This document shows positions 52,487 to 62,196 of a stretch of DNA of 64,000 bases, in pieces (position 1 is the stretch's first letter; each line of letters begins with the position of its first letter). The stretch comes from Microbacterium sp. Gd 4-13. Its GTDB lineage: Bacteria; Actinomycetota; Actinomycetes; Actinomycetales; Microbacteriaceae. Made by a program: the position numbers and the translations under genes. The notes beneath the pieces were generated by a model. The model was not told the origin of the DNA, did not search any database, and saw only the letters and a program-made list of their open reading frames with translations. Where the stretch lies: positions 86,020 through 150,019 of the forward strand of contig NZ_QEIJ01000008.1 of the NCBI RefSeq assembly GCF_003095395.1, in the 5' to 3' direction.

Positions 52487-53456
52487 AGGTCAGCTCCTTC
52501 TTGTTGCCGAGGATTCCCTGCGGCATGAAGATCACGAGCAGCATGAGTGCCACACCCACGAGGATGAAGCGCACCGTTCCCGCCTGGATCTCCGACATGA
52601 ACGGGAGGACGCCCGCGCTCACGAGAGCGGGGAGGACGTTGGAGAGGAAGGTCTGCAGCACCCAGAAGATCAGCGATCCCAGGAGGGGCCCGAAGACCGT
52701 CGCCGCTCCACCGAGGAGGAGCGCCGTCCAGACGAAGAAGGTCAGCGACGTGACGTAGACGCCGGGGCTGACCGCCGAGGGCAGCGCGTAGACGATGCCG
52801 CCGGCCGCCGCGAGGACGCCACCGAGAACGAGTGCCTGCAGCTTGTAGGAGAAGACGTTCTTTCCGAGCGAACGTACGGCGTCCTCGTCCTCGCGGATTC
52901 CCTTCAAGACGCGGCCCCAGGGGCTGCGGGTGACCATCCACACGACGAGTGCGGCGATCGCGAGGGTGACCAGACCCGTGATGCGTACCCACCAGTCGGT
53001 CTCGTTGTAGGTGAACGGACCGAAACCGTACGTGCCGGCCGGGATCGGGTTCGACGACCGGAAGCTCTCGTGGTAGCCGCTCAGGCCGTCCGCCGACCCG
53101 GTGACGTCTTCGAACGCCGTCGTCAGGAACAGCAGACGAACGACCTCCGCGGCGGCGATGGTGACGATCGCGAGATAGTCACCGCGCAGTCGCAGCGTGG
53201 GTATGCCGAGGATGAGGGCGAAAACGGCGGAGGCGACGAGCCCGATGAGGGCCGCGAGCCACCAGGGGAGTCCGAAGCTCAGTACCGAGATGGCGTACCC
53301 GTAGGCGCCGATCGCCATGAAGCCGGCGATGCCCATGTTGATGAGTCCGCCGTAGCCGAAGTGCACGGCCAGGCCGAGTGCCGCCAGCGCGTAGCCGAGG
53401 GTTGCCGGGCTGAGGATCGAGGATGCGGTGTTCGAGAGGATCTGGAGCCAGTCCAT
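52476..53456 (-). CDS. livM: branched-chain amino acid ABC transporter permease LivM
   Basis: Permease of 326 residues with about nine membrane helices. The typical LivM segments are GLINMGIAGFMAIGAYGYAI, the loop GRVLKGIREDEDAVRSLGKN that docks to the ATPases, and GAATVFGPLLGSLIFWVLQT. It lies nine bases after livH and overlaps livG by 11 bases. An extracellular loop of about 40 residues (FRSSNPIPAGTYGFG) is longer than in E. coli LivM. Confidence 0.95.
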   Translation of the reverse strand: MDWLQILSNTASSILSPATLGYALAALGLAVHFGYGGLINMGIAGFMAIGAYGYAISVLSFGLPWWLAALIGLVASAVFALILGIPTLRLRGDYLAIVTIAAAEVVRLLFLTTAFEDVTGSADGLSGYHESFRSSNPIPAGTYGFGPFTYNETDWWVRITGLVTLAIAALVVWMVTRSPWGRVLKGIREDEDAVRSLGKNVFSYKLQALVLGGVLAAAGGIVYALPSAVSPGVYVTSLTFFVWTALLLGGAATVFGPLLGSLIFWVLQTFLSNVLPALVSAGVLPFMSEIQAGTVRFILVGVALMLLVIFMPQGILGNKKELTFVK

Positions 53457-53465
53457 GATTCGCGC

Positions 53466-54788
53466 CTAACCTATTCTTTCGCGGCGGCCGAGGATGCCTT
53501 GCGGGCGGAACAGCAGGATCACGATGAGGACGACCAGCGCTGTGGCGTACTTCAGATCCGAGGGGACGCCGAACAGGGTCGAGACCTCGACGAGGAGGCC
53601 GACGATGATCGAACCGACGAGCGCGCCGAGTGCGGTGCCGAGCCCGCCGAGCGTGACGGCGGCGAACATGAGCAGCAGCACCTGCGCACCCATGTCCCAC
53701 TTGATGCCCGGGCGGTAGTAGGCGTAGAGCACGCCGGCGAGGGCCGCAAGGCCTCCCGCCACCACCCACACGACTCGGACGACGTAGTCCACGTCGATGC
53801 CCGACGCCGAGGCGAGCGAGGGGTTGTCGGAGATGGCTCGAGTGGCCTTGCCGAGTCGCGAGAACGTGAGCCAGAGGGCGAACGCGACGATCACGACGAT
53901 CGAGATGGCGATGGAGACCATGTCGATGACGCTCAGCTGCACGACGCCGAACAGCGGGATCTTCGGCTCGGAGGCATACGGCAGCTGGCTCGTGCCGCCG
54001 CCGATGAAGTACTGGAAGATGTAGCGCATCGCGAGCGAGAGACCGATGCTGACGATCATCAGCTGCACGGCTCCCACCCGCTTTCGCCGAAGAGGCCGCC
54101 AGAGGATCATGTCGAGGATGAGCCCCAACCCGCCGCCGAGGATGACGGCGAGGGGGAAGCCCAGCCACACGGGGAGCGCGAGCGTCGCCGGTCCCACGAG
54201 GAACAGGGCGATGACCGCACCGAAGGTGACCATCTCGCCGTGGGCGAAGTTCGAGATGCCGGTCGTACCGAAGACCAGGGACAGTCCGACCGCGGCCAGG
54301 GCGAGCATGAGGCCGAAGCTGAGACCCTGAACGACGCGCTGGACGAGCTGGTCGGCGAAACCGGTGACGCTGCGTTCTCCCTCGCCGATGAAGAAGTTGA
54401 CGCTGACGCGACCGCCGGCTCCCACCTCCACTTCCTTGGCGTTCGGGGTGTCGTCTTCCGGGTCGACGACCGCGATGCCGTCGGGCAGGGTGGTCTCGTC
54501 GAGCGTGACGACGTATTCCTCGCCGCGCTCGGGAACACCGACACGCCACTGGCCCTCGGCGTCGGTCTCGACTTTCTGCTCACCGCCAGGACCGGTCACG
54601 ACGAGGACGACGCCCTCCAAGGGTTCGCCGTCGAGTTGGACGTTGCCGCTGATGCGGTAAGGGTCGTCTTCGGCCGCGTGCGCCGGCGTCACGCCGGCGA
54701 AAAGCCCGAGCAGCGTCAGCATGAGTGCGATGACCGCTGGGATGACTCCCGCGCGAACTCGTGGTGGCGCGGTGGTGGTGGGTCTCAC
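53466..54788 (-). CDS. livH: LivH-type permease fused to a secreted Cna-B/carboxypeptidase-regulatory-like domain
   Basis: A 440-residue permease, about 150 longer than ordinary LivH. Residues 1-38 are a signal peptide (LLGLFAGVTPAHAAE). About 42-140 form a beta-rich domain of Cna-B/CarboxypepD_reg type (YRISGNVQLDGEPLEGVVL, DAEGQWRVGVP, GEEYVVTLDETTLPDG). About 155-440 are the LivH permease (GLSFGLMLALAAVGLSLVFG, NFAHGEMVTFGAV, and LAGVLYAYYRPG). GTG 54788 is chosen because GGAGG precedes it; ATG 54815 lacks a ribosome site. The extra domain would sit outside the membrane and could hold the substrate-binding lipoprotein. Confidence 0.9.
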   Translation of the reverse strand: MRPTTTAPPRVRAGVIPAVIALMLTLLGLFAGVTPAHAAEDDPYRISGNVQLDGEPLEGVVLVVTGPGGEQKVETDAEGQWRVGVPERGEEYVVTLDETTLPDGIAVVDPEDDTPNAKEVEVGAGGRVSVNFFIGEGERSVTGFADQLVQRVVQGLSFGLMLALAAVGLSLVFGTTGISNFAHGEMVTFGAVIALFLVGPATLALPVWLGFPLAVILGGGLGLILDMILWRPLRRKRVGAVQLMIVSIGLSLAMRYIFQYFIGGGTSQLPYASEPKIPLFGVVQLSVIDMVSIAISIVVIVAFALWLTFSRLGKATRAISDNPSLASASGIDVDYVVRVVWVVAGGLAALAGVLYAYYRPGIKWDMGAQVLLLMFAAVTLGGLGTALGALVGSIIVGLLVEVSTLFGVPSDLKYATALVVLIVILLFRPQGILGRRERIG

Positions 54789-54854
54789 GGATCCTCCAGT
54801 CGGGGGCGCCGACATCGAGTCGCATCGGCGATGATGAAGACGTTACGAGCGTAA

Positions 54855-56558
<1,704 letters not shown>

Positions 56559-56565
56559 CTGACGC

Positions 56566-56571
56566 TACGCT
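56566..56571 (+). promoter_or_regulatory. -10 box of leaderless TMEM175 promoter
   Basis: TACGCT, six bases, ATG 56578. It lies only eight bases after the guaB stop and sets the start codon. Confidence 0.45.
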
Positions 56572-56577
56572 GTGCGG

Positions 56578-57219
56578 ATGTTCGCACGGCGCTCGCACCC
56601 GGACGCGACCCAGTCGACGGGTCGTCTCGAGGCGTTCACCGACGGGGTGTTCGCCATCGCGGCGACCCTTCTCGTGCTCGATCTGACGTCGTACTCGATC
56701 GGGACGGTGTCGTCGGACGGAGACCTGCTCGCCGGCCTGCGCGACATGAGCGGGCTCTTCCTCAACTTCGTGCTGAGCTTCGTGCTGCTGTGCCTGCTGT
56801 GGATGACTCACACGCAGCAATTCGAGAACGTCGCCCGCGTCGACGGCGTGGTCGTGTGGCTCAACAACGCCCGGCTGCTCTTCATCGTGCTCATCCCGTT
56901 CGTGACCGGGCTCACGACGGAGTACTCCGCGTTCCTCATCGGACGTGTCGCGATGCCGGTGACGTTCTTCTTCGCCGTCATGATCAGCTGGCTGCAGTGG
57001 ATGTGGGCCTGCCACCACAGAGAGCGGATGCTGCCGGGCCTCACCCGAGACCAGGCCACCGCGATCGGTCGGGCGGGGCTGAGCGCCGTGCTCATCTCGG
57101 TCGCCGTCATCGCGCTGTCGACCTACGCGGGGTCGATCGCTTTCGCGCTCTTCCTCCTCGATCCGGTCGTCACCCGAATGCTGCAACGCGGTCTTCCGCG
57201 CGACTCCGCCGCATCCTGA
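56578..57219 (+). CDS. TMEM175-family (DUF1211) potassium channel-like protein
   Basis: A 213-residue membrane protein with six helices. RLEAFTDGVFAIAATLLVLDL contains the FTDG motif, equivalent to the FSDG motif of TMEM175, which lines the pore of this non-canonical potassium-selective family. One set of six helices is present; bacterial members work as tetramers. HHRERML follows helix four. ATG 56578 is six bases after a -10 box. The function as a potassium leak channel is inferred from family. Confidence 0.88.
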   Translation: MFARRSHPDATQSTGRLEAFTDGVFAIAATLLVLDLTSYSIGTVSSDGDLLAGLRDMSGLFLNFVLSFVLLCLLWMTHTQQFENVARVDGVVVWLNNARLLFIVLIPFVTGLTTEYSAFLIGRVAMPVTFFFAVMISWLQWMWACHHRERMLPGLTRDQATAIGRAGLSAVLISVAVIALSTYAGSIAFALFLLDPVVTRMLQRGLPRDSAAS

Positions 57220-57324
57220 CTTCTGCTCGAGACAGGCGAATCGGCCAAGACACGCGGCCTGGCGGTACGTCTCGCCCGGAAACGGTGTTTCGGCGGGGCC
57301 CGGGGGGATGTCAGGCCGCGCGGG

Positions 57325-57330
57325 TAGGCT
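57325..57330 (+). promoter_or_regulatory. -10 box of leaderless guaB3 promoter
   Basis: TAGGCT, six bases, GTG 57337. An alternative reading is that GAGGGG serves as ribosome site for ATG 57343. Confidence 0.45.
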
Positions 57331-57336
57331 GAGGGG

Positions 57337-58458
57337 GTGAGTATGGAGATCGATCTCGGCCGCGCCAAGCGCGCTCGCCGCGCCTACACGTTCGACGACA
57401 TCGCGGTCGTGCCGTCACGGCGCACGCGCAACCCCGAAGACGTCTCGACGGCGTGGACGATCGATGCGTTCCAGTTCTCGATCCCCGTGCTCGGCGCACC
57501 GATGGACTCCGTCGTCAGCCCGCGCACCGCGATCATGCTGGGTCAGCTCGGTGGTCTCGGCGTGCTCGACCTCGAAGGGCTGTGGACGCGGTACGACGAC
57601 CCCGAGCCGCTCCTGGCCGAGATCGCCTCGCTCGGCGACGGCGAGGCCACCCGCCGCATGCAGGAGCTCTACGCCGAACCCATCAAGCCCGAGCTCGTGC
57701 GCGACCGCCTCGCCGAGATCCGCGCCGCGGGCGTCACCGTCGCGGGCTCGCTCACCCCGCAGCGCACCCAGGACCTCTACGAGACCGTCGTGGCCGCGGG
57801 GGTCGATCTGTTCGTCATCCGCGGTACCACGGTGTCGGCCGAGCACGTGTCGTCGGTCGACCAGCCGCTGAACCTCAAGAAGTTCATCTACGACCTCGAC
57901 GTGCCCGTCATCGTCGGCGGTGCGGCGACGTACACGGCCGCCCTGCACCTCATGCGTACGGGCGCCGCGGGCGTGCTGGTGGGATTCGGCGGTGGGGCGG
58001 CCTCGACGACGCGCGCCACTCTGGGGCTGCACGCGCCGATGGCGACCGCCGTCGCCGATGTCGCGGGTGCTCGTCGCGACTACCTCGACGAATCGGGCGG
58101 ACGCTACGTGCACGTCATCGCCGACGGGGGAGTCGGCACCTCGGGCGATATCGTCAAGGCGCTCGCGATGGGCGCCGACGCCGTCATGCTCGGCGTCGCG
58201 CTCGCCCGTGCGACCGATGCGCCCGGGCACGGCTACCACTGGGGCCCTGAGGCGCACCACCCGCAGCTCCCGCGGGGGCGTCGTGTGCGGGTCTCGCAGG
58301 TCGGCCCTCTCGAGGAAGTGCTCTACGGGCCGGCGCCCGTGGCAGACGGCACCGCGAATCTCATCGGAGCGCTTCGCAAATCCATGGCGACCACGGGGTA
58401 CTCCGACCTCAAGGAATTCCAGCGCGTGGAGGTCGTCGTCGCGCCCTACGGCCACTGA
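57337..58458 (+). CDS. guaB3: GuaB3 family IMP dehydrogenase-related protein
   Basis: A 373-residue IMPDH-fold protein conserved in actinobacteria. YTFDDIAVVPSRRTRNPEDV opens it, and APMDSVVSPRTA is shared with IMPDH. It has no CBS domains and the loop that in IMPDH holds the catalytic Cys reads GFGGGAASTTRATLG, so Cys is absent. Whether it is catalytically active is uncertain; a GMP reductase-like or regulatory role has been discussed. The start is GTG 57337 (or ATG 57343, two codons later). The stop overlaps the SURF1 start by one base. Confidence 0.92.
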   Translation: MSMEIDLGRAKRARRAYTFDDIAVVPSRRTRNPEDVSTAWTIDAFQFSIPVLGAPMDSVVSPRTAIMLGQLGGLGVLDLEGLWTRYDDPEPLLAEIASLGDGEATRRMQELYAEPIKPELVRDRLAEIRAAGVTVAGSLTPQRTQDLYETVVAAGVDLFVIRGTTVSAEHVSSVDQPLNLKKFIYDLDVPVIVGGAATYTAALHLMRTGAAGVLVGFGGGAASTTRATLGLHAPMATAVADVAGARRDYLDESGGRYVHVIADGGVGTSGDIVKALAMGADAVMLGVALARATDAPGHGYHWGPEAHHPQLPRGRRVRVSQVGPLEEVLYGPAPVADGTANLIGALRKSMATTGYSDLKEFQRVEVVVAPYGH

Positions 58459-59330
58459 TGACCGACCCGGCCCCGAGCGCACCCCGTGACGATGCAGCCG
58501 TGACCGCGTCGATGATCGACCCCGTCAAGGCCTACGCCCCCACGTTGCGCGAGGTGATGCTGCGGCCCCGGTGGATCGGCGTGCTCGCCGTCTGCCTCGT
58601 CGTGGCCGGTGTCTTCGCGTGGCTCGGTCAGTGGCAGCTCAGTCGGGCGATCGACACCTCGCCGCCCCCGCCGGGGTCGACCGAGGTCGTGCGTCCGATC
58701 GCCGATGTCGTCGCGCCGGGAGAGTACCTCGAGGAGCCCCTCGTGGGGCAGCGGGTCGACGTGTCGGGCACCTGGGTGCCCGACGACTTCATCGTCGTCT
58801 CCTCCCGCTTCAACGACGGCGTCGCGGGCTACTGGGTCACCGGTCAGCTCCGCGTCACCGATTCACCGTCGCCGGTCTCGCTGGCCGTCGCGGTGGGATG
58901 GACGAGCGACAAGGCGCAGGCGGAGTCCGCCGCATCCGCCCTCTCTGCCCAGGCCGCCGCGTCCCCGGCGCTCGCGGATCTGACGGGGCGCATCATCTCG
59001 GACGAGGGGGCCGCCGTCCCCGCCAAGACCGACCCGCAGGAGATCCCGAGGATGTCGCCCGCCGCTCTGCTCTCGCGGTGGCACGACACGGCCGGTCTCG
59101 AGGTCTACCGCCCCTACCTGACGGCGGCCGAGCCGCTGGGCGGACTCGAGGCCATCTCGTCGCCCGCGCCCGCCGAGGGTTCGAACGTCAACTGGCTCAA
59201 CATCTTCTATGCGGCGGAGTGGGCCGTCTTCGCGGGATTCGCCTTCTACCTCTGGTACCGCCTGGCCCGCGACGCCTGGGAGAAGGAGATCGAAGACCTC
59301 GAGGATGCTGCCGGAGACGCCGCGGCGTGA
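58458..59330 (+). CDS. SURF1 family cytochrome oxidase assembly protein
   Basis: A 290-residue membrane protein with a helix near the N-terminus (WIGVLAVCLVVAGVFAWLGQW) and one near the C-terminus (IFYAAEWAVFAGFAFYLWYR), enclosing an extracellular domain. WLGQWQLSRA and VSGTWVPDDFIVV are SURF1 landmarks. SURF1 helps insert haem a in aa3-type oxidase. It overlaps guaB3 by TGATG. The C-terminus EKEIEDLEDAAGDAAA is acidic. Confidence 0.93.
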   Translation: MTDPAPSAPRDDAAVTASMIDPVKAYAPTLREVMLRPRWIGVLAVCLVVAGVFAWLGQWQLSRAIDTSPPPPGSTEVVRPIADVVAPGEYLEEPLVGQRVDVSGTWVPDDFIVVSSRFNDGVAGYWVTGQLRVTDSPSPVSLAVAVGWTSDKAQAESAASALSAQAAASPALADLTGRIISDEGAAVPAKTDPQEIPRMSPAALLSRWHDTAGLEVYRPYLTAAEPLGGLEAISSPAPAEGSNVNWLNIFYAAEWAVFAGFAFYLWYRLARDAWEKEIEDLEDAAGDAAA

Positions 59331-59366
59331 GGGGCGCGCCGCCCGGTCGGGCGGTGGCGCTCCGGT

Positions 59367-59639
59367 TCAGGGCAGGTCGAGTCCCAGTCGGTGCAGATCG
59401 GCCGTCGTGATCCGCGAACCATCCGCGCCGAGGCGGTCGACCTCGTCGCGGAGGCCGCGGACCTCTTCGGTGAGGGCGCTGATGGCGGTCTGAGCGTGGT
59501 GGAGGGCGACCGCGAGCATCCGAACGGGATTCTCGTCGTCCTCGACATGGCCCACGACGGGCATCGCCACGGACTCCCCGTCCAGGGCGGTGGCGATGAG
59601 CGCCGAGTTCTGCTCGGCGAGATGCAGGTTGTCGGTCAC
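59367..59639 (-). CDS. small coiled-coil hypothetical protein
   Basis: A 90-residue soluble protein. The C-terminal half has a heptad-like helix (ISALTEEVRGLRDEVDRLG) that probably dimerises; the N-terminal half contains VAMPVVGHVEDDENP. I do not recognise it. The start is GTG 59639 with GGGAGA upstream. It converges with SURF1 with a 36-base gap. Confidence 0.6.
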   Translation of the reverse strand: MTDNLHLAEQNSALIATALDGESVAMPVVGHVEDDENPVRMLAVALHHAQTAISALTEEVRGLRDEVDRLGADGSRITTADLHRLGLDLP

Positions 59640-60073
59640 GGTCTCTCCCAGAGGAAGGCTGCAGCGAGAATCCCACGTCGTGCCGAGCGTGGAGCTCGCG
59701 GCGAGCAGTCTGCGGGGTTCAGCCGGGGGCTGGGGCTTGCGGCGAGGCTACTCGCCTCCCGCCCCCTCCGCACGTGATCGCCGTGATCCATAGAAGAGTC
59801 CCAGTGGATGCGTCGTGGGCTCAGTCATGGGTGAACGGCGGGTGTCGCACCAGCGAACGACGAGGGCTCCACGCGGGGCGGTGAGACTGCCCCGAGAACA
59901 ACAGTCTTCGATGCAGATGAATGTTCTCGGAACGGGCGCTTGATCTCACCGATCCGCCGCGGGCGGGCCCCCGCGCCCCGCCACAATCGGGGTGAACCCG
60001 CTACCCGAGCGGGCCGGCGCCCCCGTGCGCTCTTCTGCCGGTGTCGATCCGGCCCACTTGAGAGGTGTTCCGC
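59640..60073. promoter_or_regulatory. 434-bp gap before the first phosphatase, with a 9-bp inverted repeat
   Basis: No gene is supported. CCGAGAACA (59892-59900), 21 bases, TGTTCTCGG (59922-59930) is a perfect inverted repeat about 140 bases before the phosphatase start and may be an operator (for example for phosphate or stress control). TTGATCTCACC at 59940-59950 and AGAGG at 60061-60065 (ribosome site) follow. Confidence 0.4.
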
Positions 60074-62194
60074 GTGCCTCGATTCGCGCGTCCCGCAATG
60101 ATCACGGCCGGCTGCCTGGCCGTCGTGATCGGACTGACCAGTTTCGGAGGCGGCGTCGCCGTCGCCGCCGGAGGAGGGCTCGCCCCGCCGGCCGTCGACC
60201 CCAAGACCGTCCACGCGCCCACCGCGGTGCCCGACCGGGTGATCCTGACCCCGACGGCGACCCCGACGACGAGCCAGTCGGTGACCTGGCGCACCTCCGA
60301 CGCGGTCACCACGCCTCGCGTCGAATGGGCTCTGAGCGGGCCCAGCACGCCGAGCGGTGCGCAGTCCGTCGATGCGGCCTCGACCGTCCGGTACGACGCC
60401 GACCTCGGTTACCAGGTCGCGCACCACACCGCCACGATCGCAGGACTGACGGCGGATACGACCTACATCTACCGGGTGGGCGACGGCGAGACGTGGGGGG
60501 AGTGGCTGGAGTTCACCACCGCGAGCGACACCCCCGGCAACTTCAGCTTCCTCGTGCAGGGCGACGCGCAGAACGACAACAAGGCCTACACGTCGCGCAC
60601 CTTCCGGGCCGCCTTCGAGGCCCGGCCTTACGCGCGGGCCGTGGTCCACGCCGGCGACCTCATCGACACCGACAACAGCGACGCCGAGTGGGGTGAGTGG
60701 CACGAGGCTGCGGCGTTCTCGAACCAGTACCTCAACGTGCTGGCCGCGACGGGCAACCACGAGTACTGGCCGTCCGCCGTGCTCTCGCGCAACTGGCGCG
60801 CGCAGTTCGAGTACCCGTTGAACGGGCCCGCGTCGCAGCCGACCCTGAGCGAGACCGTCTACTACGTCGACTACCAGGGCGTGCGGTTCATCACCCTCGA
60901 CTCGACCCAGGCGGGTGTCGCCGCCGCGCGCGACGCGCAGACCGCGTGGCTCGACGGCGTGCTCGCCGACAACCCGAACCAGTGGACGGTCGTGACGTTC
61001 CACCACCCGATGTACTCGGTCACCAGCGGCCGTGACAACGCGGTGCTCCGCAACGCCTGGCAGCCGCTCTTCGAGAAGTACGACGTCGACCTGGTCGTGC
61101 AGGGTCACGACCACGCCTACGGTCGAGGCAACCTCGTCGCGAACGAGCAGAACCTGCCCGGGGGTGCTGATCCCGCCACGAGCCACACGGGTCCGGTCTA
61201 CCTCGTGAGCGTGGCCGGGCCGAAGATGTACATCCCCGACCCGGCGGGCGCGAACAACTGGACCGCGAACGGTGCGAACCTGCGTGTGGTCGGCCGCGAT
61301 GTGCAGCTGTTCCAGACGGTCGACGTGACCTCGGACGGACGCATGCACGTCGAGGCGCGCACGGTCGACGGCGCTCTGTTCGATGCCTTCACGATCAAAA
61401 AGGATGCTGCGGGCGCCAAGCTCGTGACCACCGACGACACCGCCTGGACGGGCGGGCCCGGGTCGACCCGCGACGGCGTCGCTGCCCCCGGCACCCCTGA
61501 CCCGGAACCGACGCCCGAGCCCACCCCGACGCCGACGAGCACGCCGGAGCCGACTGCGACGCCGGAGCCGACGAGCACGCCGGAGCCGACTGCGACGCCG
61601 GAGCCGACGAGCACGCCTGAGCCGACTGCGACCCCGGAGCCGACGAGCACGCCGGAGCCGACCTCGACGCCGGAGCCGACCAGCACGCCCGAGCCCACCT
61701 CGACACCGGAGCCGACCACGGTTCCGACGCCGACGAGTCAGCCCACCACGACGCCGACCCCCGCGCCCACCCCGGGCAGCGGTGGCACCGCGACGGCGAT
61801 GATGATCGGCGACAGCGTGGTGGCGCCGGGCGGTTCGCTCTCCGTGTCGGGCACCGGCTTCACGCCGGGTGAGCGCGTCGCCATCGAGCTGCACTCGGCG
61901 CCGGTCACGCTCGCGCTGAGCACCGCCGACGCGAGCGGCGCGATCGCCGCAGAGGTGACCATCCCGGCGGGCACCGAGCCCGGCGAGCACACGATCGTGT
62001 TGACCGGTCTCGACTCCGGCCGCACCGCCAGCGCGGCGATCACCGTCACGCAGGCGTCGACCGGCGCCGCCGCAACCCTCCCCGCCACCGGCGCCGCGCT
62101 GCCCGTCAGCCTCATGGTCCTCGGTGGCGCACTCGCCATCGGCGGCGGGGTTATCGTCAGCCGCTCCGTCCTCCGCAACCGAAAGGCCTCCTGA
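60074..62194 (+). CDS. LPXTG-anchored purple acid phosphatase-like metallophosphoesterase
   Basis: A 706-residue wall protein. After a signal peptide (about 1-33) comes the fibronectin-like N-domain of purple acid phosphatases (SVTWRTSDAV, YIYRVGDGETWGEW). The metallophosphatase domain has GDAQNDN, GDLIDTDN, GNHEYW, FHHPMYS and GHDHAYGR, supplying all usual metal ligands. A linker of about 85 residues is made of PEPT and STPEPT repeats. A short beta domain and LPATG follow, then a helix and RNRKAS: a sortase signal. It would release phosphate outside the cell. I start at GTG 60074 with AGAGG eight bases upstream. Confidence 0.92.
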   Translation: MPRFARPAMITAGCLAVVIGLTSFGGGVAVAAGGGLAPPAVDPKTVHAPTAVPDRVILTPTATPTTSQSVTWRTSDAVTTPRVEWALSGPSTPSGAQSVDAASTVRYDADLGYQVAHHTATIAGLTADTTYIYRVGDGETWGEWLEFTTASDTPGNFSFLVQGDAQNDNKAYTSRTFRAAFEARPYARAVVHAGDLIDTDNSDAEWGEWHEAAAFSNQYLNVLAATGNHEYWPSAVLSRNWRAQFEYPLNGPASQPTLSETVYYVDYQGVRFITLDSTQAGVAAARDAQTAWLDGVLADNPNQWTVVTFHHPMYSVTSGRDNAVLRNAWQPLFEKYDVDLVVQGHDHAYGRGNLVANEQNLPGGADPATSHTGPVYLVSVAGPKMYIPDPAGANNWTANGANLRVVGRDVQLFQTVDVTSDGRMHVEARTVDGALFDAFTIKKDAAGAKLVTTDDTAWTGGPGSTRDGVAAPGTPDPEPTPEPTPTPTSTPEPTATPEPTSTPEPTATPEPTSTPEPTATPEPTSTPEPTSTPEPTSTPEPTSTPEPTTVPTPTSQPTTTPTPAPTPGSGGTATAMMIGDSVVAPGGSLSVSGTGFTPGERVAIELHSAPVTLALSTADASGAIAAEVTIPAGTEPGEHTIVLTGLDSGRTASAAITVTQASTGAAATLPATGAALPVSLMVLGGALAIGGGVIVSRSVLRNRKAS
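61494..61765 (+). repeat. Pro/Glu/Thr repeat (TPEPT) in the phosphatase linker
   Basis: About 90 codons of tandem TPEPT units (DNA unit GCCGGAGCCGACGA-like, 15-30 bases). It is a typical extended wall-spanning stalk and a place for recombination. Confidence 0.85.
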
Positions 62195-62196
62195 TC

